Source: Gemmatimonas sp.
GTDB taxonomy: Bacteria > Gemmatimonadota > Gemmatimonadetes > Gemmatimonadales > Gemmatimonadaceae
Length of the DNA: 64,000 bases
Assembly (NCBI GenBank): GCA_023910675.1
Contig: JAAVWC010000001.1
Span: forward strand, 186,001 to 250,000
Reading direction: 5' to 3'
Below the pieces are notes generated by a model that was not told the DNA's origin, ran no database searches, and was given only the letters and a program-made list of their open reading frames with translations. The position numbers and the translations under genes were made by a program. How positions within the stretch are numbered: the stretch's first letter is position 1; every line of letters starts with the position of its first letter. Below are positions 42,359 to 54,215 of the stretch, piece after piece.

Positions 42359-45300
42359 TTACTGCTGCCCGGTCAGGTCTTCTTCGGCGCTGGTCTGCCG
42401 AGCCTGCGGCGTGTCGGCGGGCTTCACCTCGATGACGGGGTGGCCGTGCTTCTTGAGGATCTCGTCGATGGGCGGGATGAGCTCCTTGTACGCCTTGCGC
42501 AGCTCCACCAGATAGCCTTCGAGCGCCTTGGTGAGGAGGTCGAACACCTGCTGAGACTGCTTGGTGGGACGCGCCTCGGTGCTGCCCACCGTGCCGGCCA
42601 GCGCCGCGATCTGGTTGTTCACCTTGATCGGATAGTTGAGCGGATCCTGCCCCGACTGATTCTTCACCTGATAGATCTGCGCTTCCATTTCGCTGATCGT
42701 GGTGTCGAGCGTCTTGACGAGCGCCGCGTAGGCGGCGGAGTCGCTGCCCACCTGCTTCATGCGCGAGACGGCCTGCTGCCGCACGTTGCGTACGGTGCGC
42801 ACCGCGTCGTTGGCGTCGGTGGTGCGATCGCGGATAGCCATGAGCAGCTTGTACTGCGCGACGAGGTCGAGCGGCGTCGCGTCGCTGCGCGGGTCTTTCT
42901 TGACGAGCAGCTTGGCGTCACCGGTCGGCGCGCCGTCGACGAGCAGACGCACGGTGTAGTTGCCGGGGAGCACCAGCGGGCCATTGGTGACACCGGCCCA
43001 CATGATCATGCCCGGGAACGTGGTGGCGTCGGCCTCGCGCAAATTCCACGAGAAGGTGTTCATCCCCACGGTGTTCGTGGGTGGACGATCGCCAGCCACC
43101 GCGCGACGCCCACCGGGGCCTGTGGTTGCCGCCTGCTCGTCACTTGAGAACGAGCGCACCGTACGTCCGGTGCTGTCGCGGAATTCGATGGTGACTTTGT
43201 TGGCCTTGTCCTTGAGCCAGTAGTACACGATCGCGCCGTTGGGCGGATTCTGCCCGACGGGGCTCGTGGGCGCACCAATCTGGAAGCCACCGCCCCAGTT
43301 GATGCGATACGACGGACGCGGCGTGAACAGATGCGCGCGCTTGGCCAGCGTTTGTGCACTGAGCTGACGCAGCACGTTGATGTCGTCGATCACATAGAAC
43401 GACCGTCCGTGCGTGGCGGCAATGAGATCGCCTTCCTTGATCGTGAGATCATGCACCGGCACGATGGGCAGGTTGCGCTTGAGCGAGAACCACGTCGCGC
43501 CGTCGTCGAGCGACGCGAACACGCCGCGCTCGGTGCCGGCGAACAGCAGCCCCTTGCGCACGTCGTCTTCACGAATGACACGCGTGAACTCGGTACGCGG
43601 AATGCCCGCATCGATACGCGTCCAGGTCTTGCCGAAGTCGGTGGTGCGGAAGAGATACGGCTCCTGATCATCCATCTGGAAACGATTCGCCGCGACGTAC
43701 GCCGTGCCGGCGTCGAAGTGGCTCGCCTCGATGATGGAAATGCGCGCCCACTCGCGCTCCGTGAGCAGCGGCGGCGTCACGTTGGTCCATGACACCCCAC
43801 CGTTGCGCGTGACGTGCACGAGGCCGTCGTCGGTGCCGGCCCAGATGGTGCCCTTGGCCACCGGCGATTCACTCACGGCGAAGACCGTCCCGTACGTCTC
43901 CACGCCGGTCTGGTCCTTGGTGATGGGGCCGCCCGATGCGCCCAACGTGCGCGGATCGTTGCGCGACAAGTCGGGAGAGATGGCGGTGTAGCTCTCCCCT
44001 TCGTTCGTGGTCTTGAAGAGCACGCTCGATCCCACATAAATCGTCTTGACGTCGTGCGGGCTCACGAAGATGGGGAAGGTCCACTGCATGCGGAACTTGG
44101 CGTCCTTCGCATCATGCCCCATGGGATTGAGCGGCCACGGGTTCACGTCACGCTCGAGCCCCGTGCGCATGTCCTTGCGCGTCAGCAGGCCGCCGTAGCT
44201 GCCGGCAAACACGATGTCCGGCTTGTCGGGCAACGCGGCAATGAAGCCCGACTCGCCACCACCGGCGTCCTTCCACATATCCATCGTGATGCCACCGCGC
44301 GCGCGCGACGGGCCGCAGAGCGTGCTGTTGTCCTGCTGCGCGCCGCAAATCTGATACGGGAAGTGGTTCGTGGTGGTGACATGATAGAACTGCGCCGTGG
44401 CGAAGTCCTGCGCCGTCCACGTCTTGCCGGTATCCACGCTGACGGCGGCGCCACCGTCATCGCCTTCGATCATGCGCGCCGGATCATCGGGCGCAATCCA
44501 CAAGTCGTGCGAGTCGCCGTGCGGCGGATTGAGATTGCTCCACGTCTTGCCGCCGTCCTTCGACACCTGGAAGTTCACGTTCGACGCGTACACGACGTCG
44601 GCGTTCTTGGGGTCGGCGTAGATTTTGGAGTAGTACCACGCGCGCTGACGGAGCTTGCGTTCGTCGTTCACGCGCGTCCACGTCGCACCGGCATCATCAC
44701 TGCGATACACGCCGCCCTGCTCGGCTTCGATGAGCGCGAACACGCGCCGCGGATTGGCGCCGCTGACGGTCATGCCAATGTTGCCCCACAGCCCGCTGGG
44801 GAGACCGCTGTTCTTCGTGATGTCGGTCCACGTGTCGCCGCCATCGGTGCTCTTGAACATCCCCGAGCCCTTGCCGCCCGACACGAGCATCCACGGCTTG
44901 CGATGCGCCTGCCAGAAGCCGGCGTAGAGCACGTTGGGGTTGCTGGGGTCCATGACGAGATCGGCGGCGCCGGTGGAGTCGTCGCGGAAGAGAATGCGCT
45001 GCCAGTTCTTGCCGCCGTCCTTGCTGCGATAGATGCCGCGTTCGTTATTCGGCCCCCACACATGCCCGAACGCCGCGACATACACGAGGTCGGGGTTGGT
45101 GGGGTGCACGCGCACCTTCGAGATCTGGCGGGTGTCGTTGAGCCCGATGTTCGTCCAGGTCTTGCCGCCGTCGGTGGTTTTCCACATGCCGTCGCCGTGC
45201 GAGACGTTGCCGCGAATGGCAAACTCGCCGCCGCCGACGTAGACGACGTCCGGATTGCTCGGCGCCACGGCAATCGCGCCGACGGTGCCGCCGAAATACT

Positions 45301-45616
45301 TGTCGGTCATGGGGGCCCAGCTGTCACCGCCATCGGTGCTCTTCATGACGCCGGCGCCGACGGTGCCCATCCAGTATTCCTTGGGACGGGCGACGGAGCC
45401 GGCGACGGCGACGGAGCGGCCGCCGCGGTAGGGACCGATTTCGCGCCAGCGAACGGCGGAGAGGGCGGCGGTATCGAACGACGCGGCGAGCGGACCGACG
45501 GGGGTCGTGGTCGCGGTCCGGGTCGCGGCACGGGCCGCAGGCTTGGCCTGGGCGCCGGCAGCGACGGGAGCGAGCGCGACGGCCAGCAGGGCCAGACGCG
45601 GAGTAAAGCGCTTCAC
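42359..45616 (-). CDS. secreted BNR/VPS10-like multi-bladed propeller protein
   Basis: The 1085-residue product has a signal peptide (residues 1-22, ALAPVAAGAQ). Many BNR Asp-box repeats (STDGGDSWAPM, TTDGGKTWTN, SKDGGKNWQR, SSDDAGATWTRV-like) span about residues 50-750 and form one or two 7-10 bladed propellers of the sortilin/VPS10 type. The C-terminal 300 residues contain a beta-sandwich (VTIEFRDSTGRTVR) and a helical end (LLMAIRDRTTDANDAVRTVRN). Proteins like this are often annotated as glycosyl hydrolases, but no catalytic residues can be pointed to. Strong expression is plausible. It is divergent from the hydrolase gene across the 0.8-kb palindromic region. Confidence 0.87.
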   Translation of the reverse strand: MKRFTPRLALLAVALAPVAAGAQAKPAARAATRTATTTPVGPLAASFDTAALSAVRWREIGPYRGGRSVAVAGSVARPKEYWMGTVGAGVMKSTDGGDSWAPMTDKYFGGTVGAIAVAPSNPDVVYVGGGEFAIRGNVSHGDGMWKTTDGGKTWTNIGLNDTRQISKVRVHPTNPDLVYVAAFGHVWGPNNERGIYRSKDGGKNWQRILFRDDSTGAADLVMDPSNPNVLYAGFWQAHRKPWMLVSGGKGSGMFKSTDGGDTWTDITKNSGLPSGLWGNIGMTVSGANPRRVFALIEAEQGGVYRSDDAGATWTRVNDERKLRQRAWYYSKIYADPKNADVVYASNVNFQVSKDGGKTWSNLNPPHGDSHDLWIAPDDPARMIEGDDGGAAVSVDTGKTWTAQDFATAQFYHVTTTNHFPYQICGAQQDNSTLCGPSRARGGITMDMWKDAGGGESGFIAALPDKPDIVFAGSYGGLLTRKDMRTGLERDVNPWPLNPMGHDAKDAKFRMQWTFPIFVSPHDVKTIYVGSSVLFKTTNEGESYTAISPDLSRNDPRTLGASGGPITKDQTGVETYGTVFAVSESPVAKGTIWAGTDDGLVHVTRNGGVSWTNVTPPLLTEREWARISIIEASHFDAGTAYVAANRFQMDDQEPYLFRTTDFGKTWTRIDAGIPRTEFTRVIREDDVRKGLLFAGTERGVFASLDDGATWFSLKRNLPIVPVHDLTIKEGDLIAATHGRSFYVIDDINVLRQLSAQTLAKRAHLFTPRPSYRINWGGGFQIGAPTSPVGQNPPNGAIVYYWLKDKANKVTIEFRDSTGRTVRSFSSDEQAATTGPGGRRAVAGDRPPTNTVGMNTFSWNLREADATTFPGMIMWAGVTNGPLVLPGNYTVRLLVDGAPTGDAKLLVKKDPRSDATPLDLVAQYKLLMAIRDRTTDANDAVRTVRNVRQQAVSRMKQVGSDSAAYAALVKTLDTTISEMEAQIYQVKNQSGQDPLNYPIKVNNQIAALAGTVGSTEARPTKQSQQVFDLLTKALEGYLVELRKAYKELIPPIDEILKKHGHPVIEVKPADTPQARQTSAEEDLTGQQ

Positions 45617-45639
45617 AGCGGGACCTCCAAAAAACGGTG

Positions 45640-46275
45640 AACGGGGCGAGCGGCGACTATTGCTGCCGGCGGACCTTGGCGCAATAGGACTCCTGCCATT
45701 GGTACGGGCTGCTGATCGCCTTGGTTGGGGGGTCTTGGTCGGGGTCGAGGCTGTGGTCGGGGTACGGCCACTACAGTCGGGGCACAGCTACGACAGTCGG
45801 GGCACTGCCACCACAGTCGGGGTCGATAAACAGTCGGGGTCTCGGCCGGGTCGTGGTCTCACGGCAGTCGCGGGGGCGGTTGGGGGGCCGGCGCTACGCG
45901 CGGCGTTGGGGTCGGGGCGGGGGCGGGGGCGGGGTTGGGGTTGGGGTCGGGGGCGGGGTTGGGGTCGGGGCCCCGACGGTGTGCCCCCGACAACGACTCG
46001 GACCCCACCCCCGACCCCGACAGTCGCCCCCTGACCACGACTCTGACCCCAACCCAATCCCCGACAGTCGCCCCCAGACCACGACTCTGACCCCAACCTC
46101 GACCCCGACCCCGACCCCGACCCACGCGAGCGAAGCGTCGCGCCAAGACCCGACCGAGACCCCGACTGCAGGTAGACCCAGACTGTAGTGGCAGTGCCCC
46201 GACCGTCGTGGCGGTACCCCGACTGTAGTGGCCGTACCACGACCCCCGCCGCCACCCCGACCAAGACCCCCACCC
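45640..46275. repeat. large G-rich/C-rich imperfect inverted repeat between divergent genes
   Basis: The stretch 45720-45990 is packed with GGGG runs on the plus strand (repeats of GTCGGGG, CTACAGTCGGGGCAC, GGGGCGGGGGCGGGG). From about 46000 to 46270 the complementary CCCC pattern takes over (CCCGAC, GTGCCCCGAC, CCCCGACTGTAGTGG). GGCCACTACAGTCGGGG occurs at about 45767 and as its complement near 46218. Frames read through it are artefacts of the repeat. The promoters of the two flanking genes must lie at its edges. Dense G4-forming potential is evident from the runs. Confidence 0.85.
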
Positions 46276-46396
46276 ACTTCGTCAAAACCAACTAAAGTCC
46301 GCTTGCGTACGGCAATACCAAAGTGACATCACTTCGGCGCAATTGTCGTCTGGCGCGTCACCTGACACGTTGTCCGACGCCTGAGGCGTCTTCGTC

Positions 46397-48013
46397 ATGA
46401 TCATGGCTTTCGCTCGTCTCTCGCCGGCACGTCGCCGACTCGCGTGGTTCAGCGCACTCGTGGGCCTCGCGACCGGCGTGATCGTGGCGCGATCGGCGCG
46501 CGCACAACAGGCGCCCGTCACGTTCGTCTATCTGCGCGGCACCGACACGCTCGGCACGGAAACCGTCGCGCCCGGCAACGGCGTTGTGCGCGGCGTACTG
46601 CAGTACCGTGGACAGCCGCGCCTCGAATGGGAGCAGGTGCGCACGCCGCTCCGTCTCACGCTCACCGTGTTCGCCCCCGGCGGCGCACCCGACGCCGCAC
46701 CGGTTCAGGTTGCGAGCTTCGCACCGCAAGGCGATTCGCTGAGCGTCGAAGTCGGTACGCGCGGCGCCATGCGCCCGCAAATGATGCCCATACGCCCGGG
46801 CGCCGTGCCGTTCATCAACAATTCACTCCTGCACAGCGCCCTGCTCACGCAGCTGGCACGTGAACTTGGTGTGAGCACGTTGCCGCTCTTTCTCACGCAG
46901 GGCGCACAAACCATCGATGCCACCATCGAGCGGCGCGGCGACACCACCACCATGACGGTGGCCGGTATGGCGATGCGCATCGTGTGGGCCGACGGGGCGC
47001 CCGTCAGCGTCGACGTGCCCGCGCAAAATCTTCGGGCCATACGCGCGGGGGCGACCGCTCCTCGCCCGCCCGCTGCGCCGACGAACACCAAGCCGGCAAC
47101 CAACAGCTACGACGCGCCCGCCAACGCCTCGTACACGAGTCAGGCGCTCACCATTCCCACCACGCGCGGCTACACGCTTGCCGGCACACTCACGATGCCC
47201 AAGAGCGCGCGCGGCAAAGTACCGGTGGTCGTGACCATCAGCGGCAGCGGACCGCAGGAACGGGACTCGCGCATTGCCATCGTACCGGGGTATGCCCTCT
47301 TCCGCGAGATCGCCGACACGCTGTCGCGCCGCGGTATTGCGGTGCTGCGCTACGACGATCGCGGCGTGGGTGAGAGCGGCGGTCGCTCGAGCGCCATCAA
47401 AGGCACCAGCGCCGACTGGGCCGACGACGCCCGCAGCGTCATTGCCATGCTGCGCGCGCGCGCCGACATCGACGGTCAGCGCATCGCGCTCATTGGCCAC
47501 AGCGAAGGCGGGATCATTGCGCCGATGATCGCTGCCACCGATGCGCAGCTGCGCGCCGTCGCCCTGCTCGCCGGCCCCGCCTACGCCGGCCGTCGCGTGA
47601 GCCTCTTTCAGAACCGGCAGGTGCTCGACGCAACACCATCGCTCACACCGGCGCAGCGCGATTCCATCATGGCCAGTGTCCCCGCCATGCTCGACACGGT
47701 CTCACAACCGTGGACCAAGTTCTGGCTCGCGTACGACCCGCTTCCTACGGCACAGCGCGTCAAGCAACCGGTGCTCATCCTGCAGGGCGACACCGACATG
47801 CAGGTCACACCGGAACAGGCCGACACGCTTGCCACGGCGCTGCGCCGAGCGGGCAATCGCGCCGTCACGCTCAAGCGCTTCCCCGCGACCAATCATCTCT
47901 TTCTCGCCGATGCCTCCGGCGCGCCGCAAGGCTACAGCGCACTCAAGGACGTGCACGTCCGTCGCGACGTGCTTGGCACGCTCGCCAACTGGCTCGTTAC
48001 GACACTCAAGTAA
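46397..48013 (+). CDS. secreted alpha/beta hydrolase with N-terminal accessory domain
   Basis: An exported 538-residue protein whose signal sequence ends near SARAQQ (residue 36). Residues about 40-220 form an accessory domain of unknown function (FVYLRGTDTLGTETV ... LPLFLTQGAQTIDATI). An alpha/beta-hydrolase domain follows with the oxyanion-loop segment VVVTISGSGPQERD, VLRYDDRGVGESGG, the nucleophile elbow GHSEGG (about residues 370-375), QGDTDMQV for the acid, and the His in FPATNHLF. This suits an esterase or peptidase acting outside the cytoplasm. ATG 46397 or 46403. A homologue of the accessory domain alone is encoded at 48.8 kb. Confidence 0.87.
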   Translation: MIMAFARLSPARRRLAWFSALVGLATGVIVARSARAQQAPVTFVYLRGTDTLGTETVAPGNGVVRGVLQYRGQPRLEWEQVRTPLRLTLTVFAPGGAPDAAPVQVASFAPQGDSLSVEVGTRGAMRPQMMPIRPGAVPFINNSLLHSALLTQLARELGVSTLPLFLTQGAQTIDATIERRGDTTTMTVAGMAMRIVWADGAPVSVDVPAQNLRAIRAGATAPRPPAAPTNTKPATNSYDAPANASYTSQALTIPTTRGYTLAGTLTMPKSARGKVPVVVTISGSGPQERDSRIAIVPGYALFREIADTLSRRGIAVLRYDDRGVGESGGRSSAIKGTSADWADDARSVIAMLRARADIDGQRIALIGHSEGGIIAPMIAATDAQLRAVALLAGPAYAGRRVSLFQNRQVLDATPSLTPAQRDSIMASVPAMLDTVSQPWTKFWLAYDPLPTAQRVKQPVLILQGDTDMQVTPEQADTLATALRRAGNRAVTLKRFPATNHLFLADASGAPQGYSALKDVHVRRDVLGTLANWLVTTLK

Positions 48014-48049
48014 GCGTTCGTTCTTCGCACTCAATGCCGGATTGACCCC

Positions 48050-48586
48050 GTGCGATTTCTTCGCCCACTGACCTGGATTCTCGCGATCGCGCTCGTCATC
48101 GCCGTCGTCGTGGCCTACCCCTCGTTGCCCACCTCGATTCCCCAAAGCATCGACGTCAACGGCCAAGGCAAAGGCTTCACACCACGCTCGCCGTTCACGT
48201 GGGGGCTCCCCATGTGCATCGGGCTGATCACACTGATTGGCCTCGAAGTCCTGCGCGTACGGCTCCCCAAGAAGCCCGAGCTCTTCAACTTTCCCGGCAA
48301 GGAACAGCTACTCAAACTGCCCAGCGAATATCGCACCGGTGCCGTCGTGCGCATGCAGCAGTTCATGGACGTCATGAACCTCCAACTCGTCATCACCTTC
48401 GGGATGGTGCAGCTCATGATCTGGCGCGGCGCGCGCGGCGAAAGCAGCGGCGGGCTGTCCATTGCCACGCTCGTCTTTCCGATGTTCATGCTCATCGCGA
48501 TCGGGCTGTTTCTCAACGTCATCCAATCCGAAGTCGACGCGGCGCAGCGGCGGTACGACAGCAGGCGGAATCCGCTGCAATCATGA
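48050..48586 (+). CDS. DUF1648-type membrane protein
   Basis: The GTG start at 48050 gives 178 residues with three to four membrane helices. The N-terminal PLTWILAIALVIAVVVAYPSLPTSIPQSIDVNGQGKGFTPR carries the PSLP..IP.H-like pattern of DUF1648, found in SdpI-like and transporter-associated membrane proteins. The function is unknown. It lies 36 bp after the hydrolase gene and is probably cotranscribed. Repeat copy 3 begins four bases after its stop. Confidence 0.72.
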   Translation: MRFLRPLTWILAIALVIAVVVAYPSLPTSIPQSIDVNGQGKGFTPRSPFTWGLPMCIGLITLIGLEVLRVRLPKKPELFNFPGKEQLLKLPSEYRTGAVVRMQQFMDVMNLQLVITFGMVQLMIWRGARGESSGGLSIATLVFPMFMLIAIGLFLNVIQSEVDAAQRRYDSRRNPLQS

Positions 48587-48590
48587 ACAT

Positions 48591-48826
48591 CGGTTGGCTG
48601 GTCCGGCGGTCTCTAACAACGGTTGCTGGTCCGTTGGTCAACGGGCCGACGGATCTAGCCCTCAGGAAAAAGAACGCAAGGGAAAAGGAGAAAGCGCGGT
48701 ACCGTCCACTCACACCGAAACCGCAGTTCCCACGTGGACCGAACCGCGCTTTCCCCTCTTCCCTTGCGTTCTTTCCCCTGAGGGCTAGATCCGTAACCGG
48801 TTGACCGCCGGACCAGCCACCCGTTT
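48591..48826. repeat. family 1 palindromic repeat, copy 3
   Basis: This is the longest copy. It has two left ends in tandem (GGTTGGCTGGTCCGGCGG at 48592 and a decayed GGTTGCTGGTCCGTTGG near 48620), then the standard arms (GCCCTCAGGAAAAAGAACGC with complement near 48767-48786, AAGCGCGGT/ACCGCGCTT) and a right end TTGACCGCCGGACCAGCC. This suggests a partial duplication or insertion of one repeat beside another. Confidence 0.85.
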
Positions 48827-48839
48827 TTCCCCGCCGTAT

Positions 48840-49499
48840 ATGCACCGTGTTACCACATGCGTCGCCACCCTCGTCCTCTGCGCCGCTAGCGCGCTCGGCG
48901 CGCAAACCGCGCCGCCGACACCGCCAGCACCGCCCGCCGTCTTCGCCTATCTCGTCGCCGGTGACACCACCGCCTTCGAGGTAGTACGCGGCGAGCCCGA
49001 TATGGTGCGCGGTGTGTTCATCGTGCCGGAGCAGCTCCGCATTCACTGGGATCAGGAGCTCATGCAAGGTGTGCCCGGGTCGCTTATGCTCGGCTATTTC
49101 CCGTTTGACGCACGCGCCGAAGCCCGTCCGAATCGCGAGGTCGACTACGTGCGCCGCGCGGATTCGGTCGTCGTCACCGCACGCGACCCGCGTTCGTCGC
49201 AGTCGGTCGTCCGCCCGTCGCGGATCGGCGCCGTGCCGGTCTTCAGCAGCTCCATGACCCATCTGGCGTCCGTCGCCTACTACGCGGTGCAGCAGCGACT
49301 GCGAACAGTACCGCTGTTTCTCAGCGCCTCCGGCAAAACCGTCGACGCCGCGGTACAGCTGTTCGGCGACGAAATCTGGATCACCGCCGACGGCCTCGTA
49401 CTCCAAACGGTCTGGAATGACGGGGTGCTCGTGGAGATGCGGGTGCCGAGTCAGGAGCTGGTGGTGAAGCGGGTGATGACGCCGCCGCCGGCCTTTTGA
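48840..49499 (+). CDS. secreted protein homologous to the hydrolase accessory domain
   Basis: This exported 219-residue protein has a signal peptide (MHRVTTCVATLVLCAASALGAQT). The body aligns by eye with residues 40-220 of the upstream hydrolase: FAYLVAGDTTAFEVV against FVYLRGTDTLGTETV, RIGAVPVF against RPGAVPFI, TVPLFLSASGKTVDAAV against TLPLFLTQGAQTIDATI, and LQTVWNDGVLVEMRVPSQEL against MRIVWADGAPVSVDVPAQNL. It lacks the catalytic domain. It may be a duplicated domain with its own binding role. ATG 48840 follows repeat copy 3 and repeat copy 4 follows its stop. Confidence 0.72.
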   Translation: MHRVTTCVATLVLCAASALGAQTAPPTPPAPPAVFAYLVAGDTTAFEVVRGEPDMVRGVFIVPEQLRIHWDQELMQGVPGSLMLGYFPFDARAEARPNREVDYVRRADSVVVTARDPRSSQSVVRPSRIGAVPVFSSSMTHLASVAYYAVQQRLRTVPLFLSASGKTVDAAVQLFGDEIWITADGLVLQTVWNDGVLVEMRVPSQELVVKRVMTPPPAF

Positions 49500-49511
49500 A
49501 AAACGGTCTGA

Positions 49512-49720
49512 GTCGGGGGTTCTGATCCGACGGTCAACCGGCCGACGGATCGAGCCCTCAGGAGAAAGAACGTAAGGACAAAGGGGAAAGCACGGTTTGG
49601 TCCACACGGGAACCGCGGTCGCGGTCCGGGTGAACGGCATCGCGCTTTCTCCTTTGTCCTTACGTTCTTTCCCCTGAGGGCTAGATCCGTAGGAAGTAGG
49701 TCGCCGGACCAGCCCCCCCC
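49512..49720. repeat. family 1 palindromic repeat, copy 4
   Basis: The inner arms are well kept (GCCCTCAGGAGAAAGAACG pairing near 49664-49682). The right end TCGCCGGACCAGCC is standard, but the left end is decayed (GTTCTGATCCGACGGTC). It starts about 12 bp after a stop codon. The remaining gap up to the metalloprotease (49721-49831) shows no other feature. Confidence 0.85.
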
Positions 49721-49831
49721 GACCCAAACCGTAGTCAGCACCAACCCCGCCCCGCGCGTACACCATATGTCGCGACCACCCATCGTCGCGCCCGTCCTAC
49801 CGTTGGTCCCCCTCAGCGAGACCCCGTACGC

Positions 49832-52423
<2,592 letters not shown>

Positions 52424-52440
52424 TCGGGCTGTCGCTAGAA

Positions 52441-52480
52441 ACCGGGGCCGCGGACGTCATCCGCGGCCCCGGTTTTTTTA
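52441..52480 (+). terminator. intrinsic terminator after metalloprotease 1
   Basis: A perfect 14-bp stem (ACCGGGGCCGCGGA at 52441-52454 with its complement at 52460-52473), a 5-base loop and a run of seven T. It lies 18 bp past the stop codon. Confidence 0.93.
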
Positions 52481-52524
52481 GCCCTCGCCCAATGATGTTC
52501 GAAACGATGAAGCGACGTCGACGG

Positions 52525-53319
52525 TCAATTTTGCATCCATATCACCAACGTACCGCAGGGCGCGTTCCCACCGCGATTGAATTCAGGAGGCGTCGACGAA
52601 ACGGTATAGAACTCGACGGCAGCCACCATTGCGGGGTCGATACTGCGAAGATCGAAAGGTGGCAGCGACCTGCCGTTTTCGTAGCGGACCACGTTGTCGA
52701 CAATGACCTGCACGAAGCAGCGCGGATCGCCACGGATGATGGAGTTACGCCCACGTGAGGAGCCGAGGATGCGCTGTCCGCCTACCTCCCAGATCCTGGT
52801 GCCCGGTATTCGCGAGCTGAGGAGCGTTTCGAAGGGCTGACCCGACCACCGCAGGAGCTCCTCGCGGGCGATGAATCGGCCATGACCTTCGGAGCGACGC
52901 CGCTCGAAATCGAGGTAGTTCATGTTTCGTGCATCACCCCGGTTTGCGCTAGTCACGACGCGAGAAAGGGTTGACGCCGCTGGCTCCAGGTCGACGTCCA
53001 CGGTGAGGGTCGAGTCGGCAACGAGCGTGATGGCAGCGCGCAGCGGGAGGAAACCCATTGCCTGCACCGAGAGCTCGTGGTGGCCCGCCGCAACACCCTC
53101 GACGCGAAATCGTCCAGCGCTGTCGGTGCGGATCTGCCGTTGCGCCGTAAGCAGGGACACTATCGCCCCTTCCACCGGCGCGTTCGTTGTCGCGTGAACC
53201 ACGGTGCCGACCAGTGTAGTCGACTGAGCGCCGGTGGCGAATGGTATCAAGGCGAACAGCGATGACGCACGTAGGAACGCCACAAAGGCGGACGAATGAG
53301 GGCGGCTCCGGGAACTCAC
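52525..53319 (-). CDS. secreted CarboxypepD-regulatory-like / plug-like protein
   Basis: This 264-residue exported protein has a signal peptide ending near ATGAQ. Residues 35-115 form a carboxypeptidase regulatory-like beta-sandwich (LVGTVVHATTNAPVEGAIVSLLTAQ ... AGHHELSVQAMGFLP). The C-terminal half (LLSSRIPGTRIWEV ... DPRCFVQVIVDNVVRYENG) resembles part of a TonB-receptor plug. No beta-barrel follows. Its ATG overlaps the stop of the DsbA-like gene (ATGA), so the two are coupled. It may bind a surface ligand. It lies in the accessory patch between the two metalloproteases. Confidence 0.75.
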   Translation of the reverse strand: MSSRSRPHSSAFVAFLRASSLFALIPFATGAQSTTLVGTVVHATTNAPVEGAIVSLLTAQRQIRTDSAGRFRVEGVAAGHHELSVQAMGFLPLRAAITLVADSTLTVDVDLEPAASTLSRVVTSANRGDARNMNYLDFERRRSEGHGRFIAREELLRWSGQPFETLLSSRIPGTRIWEVGGQRILGSSRGRNSIIRGDPRCFVQVIVDNVVRYENGRSLPPFDLRSIDPAMVAAVEFYTVSSTPPEFNRGGNAPCGTLVIWMQN

Positions 53320-53966
53320 GGGGTGCGCCGGGAGGAGCGCGCCGCGTTTTCGGCGGCATATGCGCTATCTAGTAGCCTCTCGGTGGGAACGCCCACAATT
53401 AACGTTCGCCCGACTGCTATGGCGGGAACGCCGCGAATGCCGAGCGCAGCGAAGTCGCGTCTATCTTTGCTCAGGTAATTGGCAGTCGCTTCTGATGATG
53501 AGCAATCGCCATTCGTTAACTGGACCGACGAAGCGGGTACAGCTTGCCGACGTCGAACTGATTCAAACAGCTGTGACCTAACAGCGAAAAGGTCATTACG
53601 AGCCTCGCTACAGCGGGCGATCTTCGCTGCCTCGATGGAGACCGCACTTGCCAGGTATCTCCAATGAACCTCAGTGGTCGCAGATGTGCGCTTGATGAAG
53701 TCTTGGAGAGCAGGTTCTGCCTTAGAGCAAAAGGCGCAATTGAAGTCGGTAAAGACGACGATTGAAGTTTTGTCGACCGATGAGGCGCAGCTGACTCCAC
53801 TGCACGCAGCTGACGCGCGCAATAACGCCTCTGGTCGGTCGTGACGAGACACCGCCACGATAGTGGCCGAATTACGCGACGCCTTCCAAATAGAGCGAAG
53901 CATTACGCCTGCGGCGCAGGCGGCAACAATTATCCAGAGTAATCGGTGACGTGCGTCGGAAGACAT
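53316..53966 (-). CDS. membrane-anchored DsbA-like thioredoxin-fold protein
   Basis: This 216-residue protein has one N-terminal membrane helix (LLWIIVAACAAGVMLRSIW), then a thioredoxin-fold domain with the redox motif FNCAFCSKAEP (CxxC) and the cis-Pro loop IRGVPAIAVG. The insertion between them is helical, as in DsbA. It should catalyse disulfide exchange outside the cytoplasm. GC is lower than in neighbouring genes, and codons such as GCT, AGT and TTA-type are used more often. It overlaps the downstream CarboxypepD gene by four bases. A small Cys-containing exported peptide is encoded nearby. Confidence 0.83.
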   Translation of the reverse strand: MSSDARHRLLWIIVAACAAGVMLRSIWKASRNSATIVAVSRHDRPEALLRASAACSGVSCASSVDKTSIVVFTDFNCAFCSKAEPALQDFIKRTSATTEVHWRYLASAVSIEAAKIARCSEARNDLFAVRSQLFESVRRRQAVPASSVQLTNGDCSSSEATANYLSKDRRDFAALGIRGVPAIAVGRTLIVGVPTERLLDSAYAAENAARSSRRTP

Positions 53967-54215
53967 AGCGATTGCCCGTTAGAGTGGACGTATAGCTGCT
54001 TTGCAAACCATTCATTTGCGGGACGCGCACAATGCCCCGCTTGACGAAATAGGAAGAGATTCGTCGCTCGCTTCGCTTACACCTAGTTTAGCGCGAACTT
54101 GCACGGCCTGACTGAATCTAATGGTCTACAATGGGCGTCATCGCAAGAGGTTGGAATTGGCGATGACGGTTCCCACGGAACAACGTTTCCTTTCCCACTC
54201 TCTTCGAGGTGCAAC

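Noticed and set aside
43814..45640. 608-codon plus-strand open frame
   Set aside because: It is the antisense shadow of the BNR propeller protein; composition is atypical and no domain is visible.
45720..46275. Open frames in the G-rich region as repeat proteins
   Set aside because: Frames exist on both strands only because GGGGTC-type words lack stops; there is no start context or stable amino-acid pattern.
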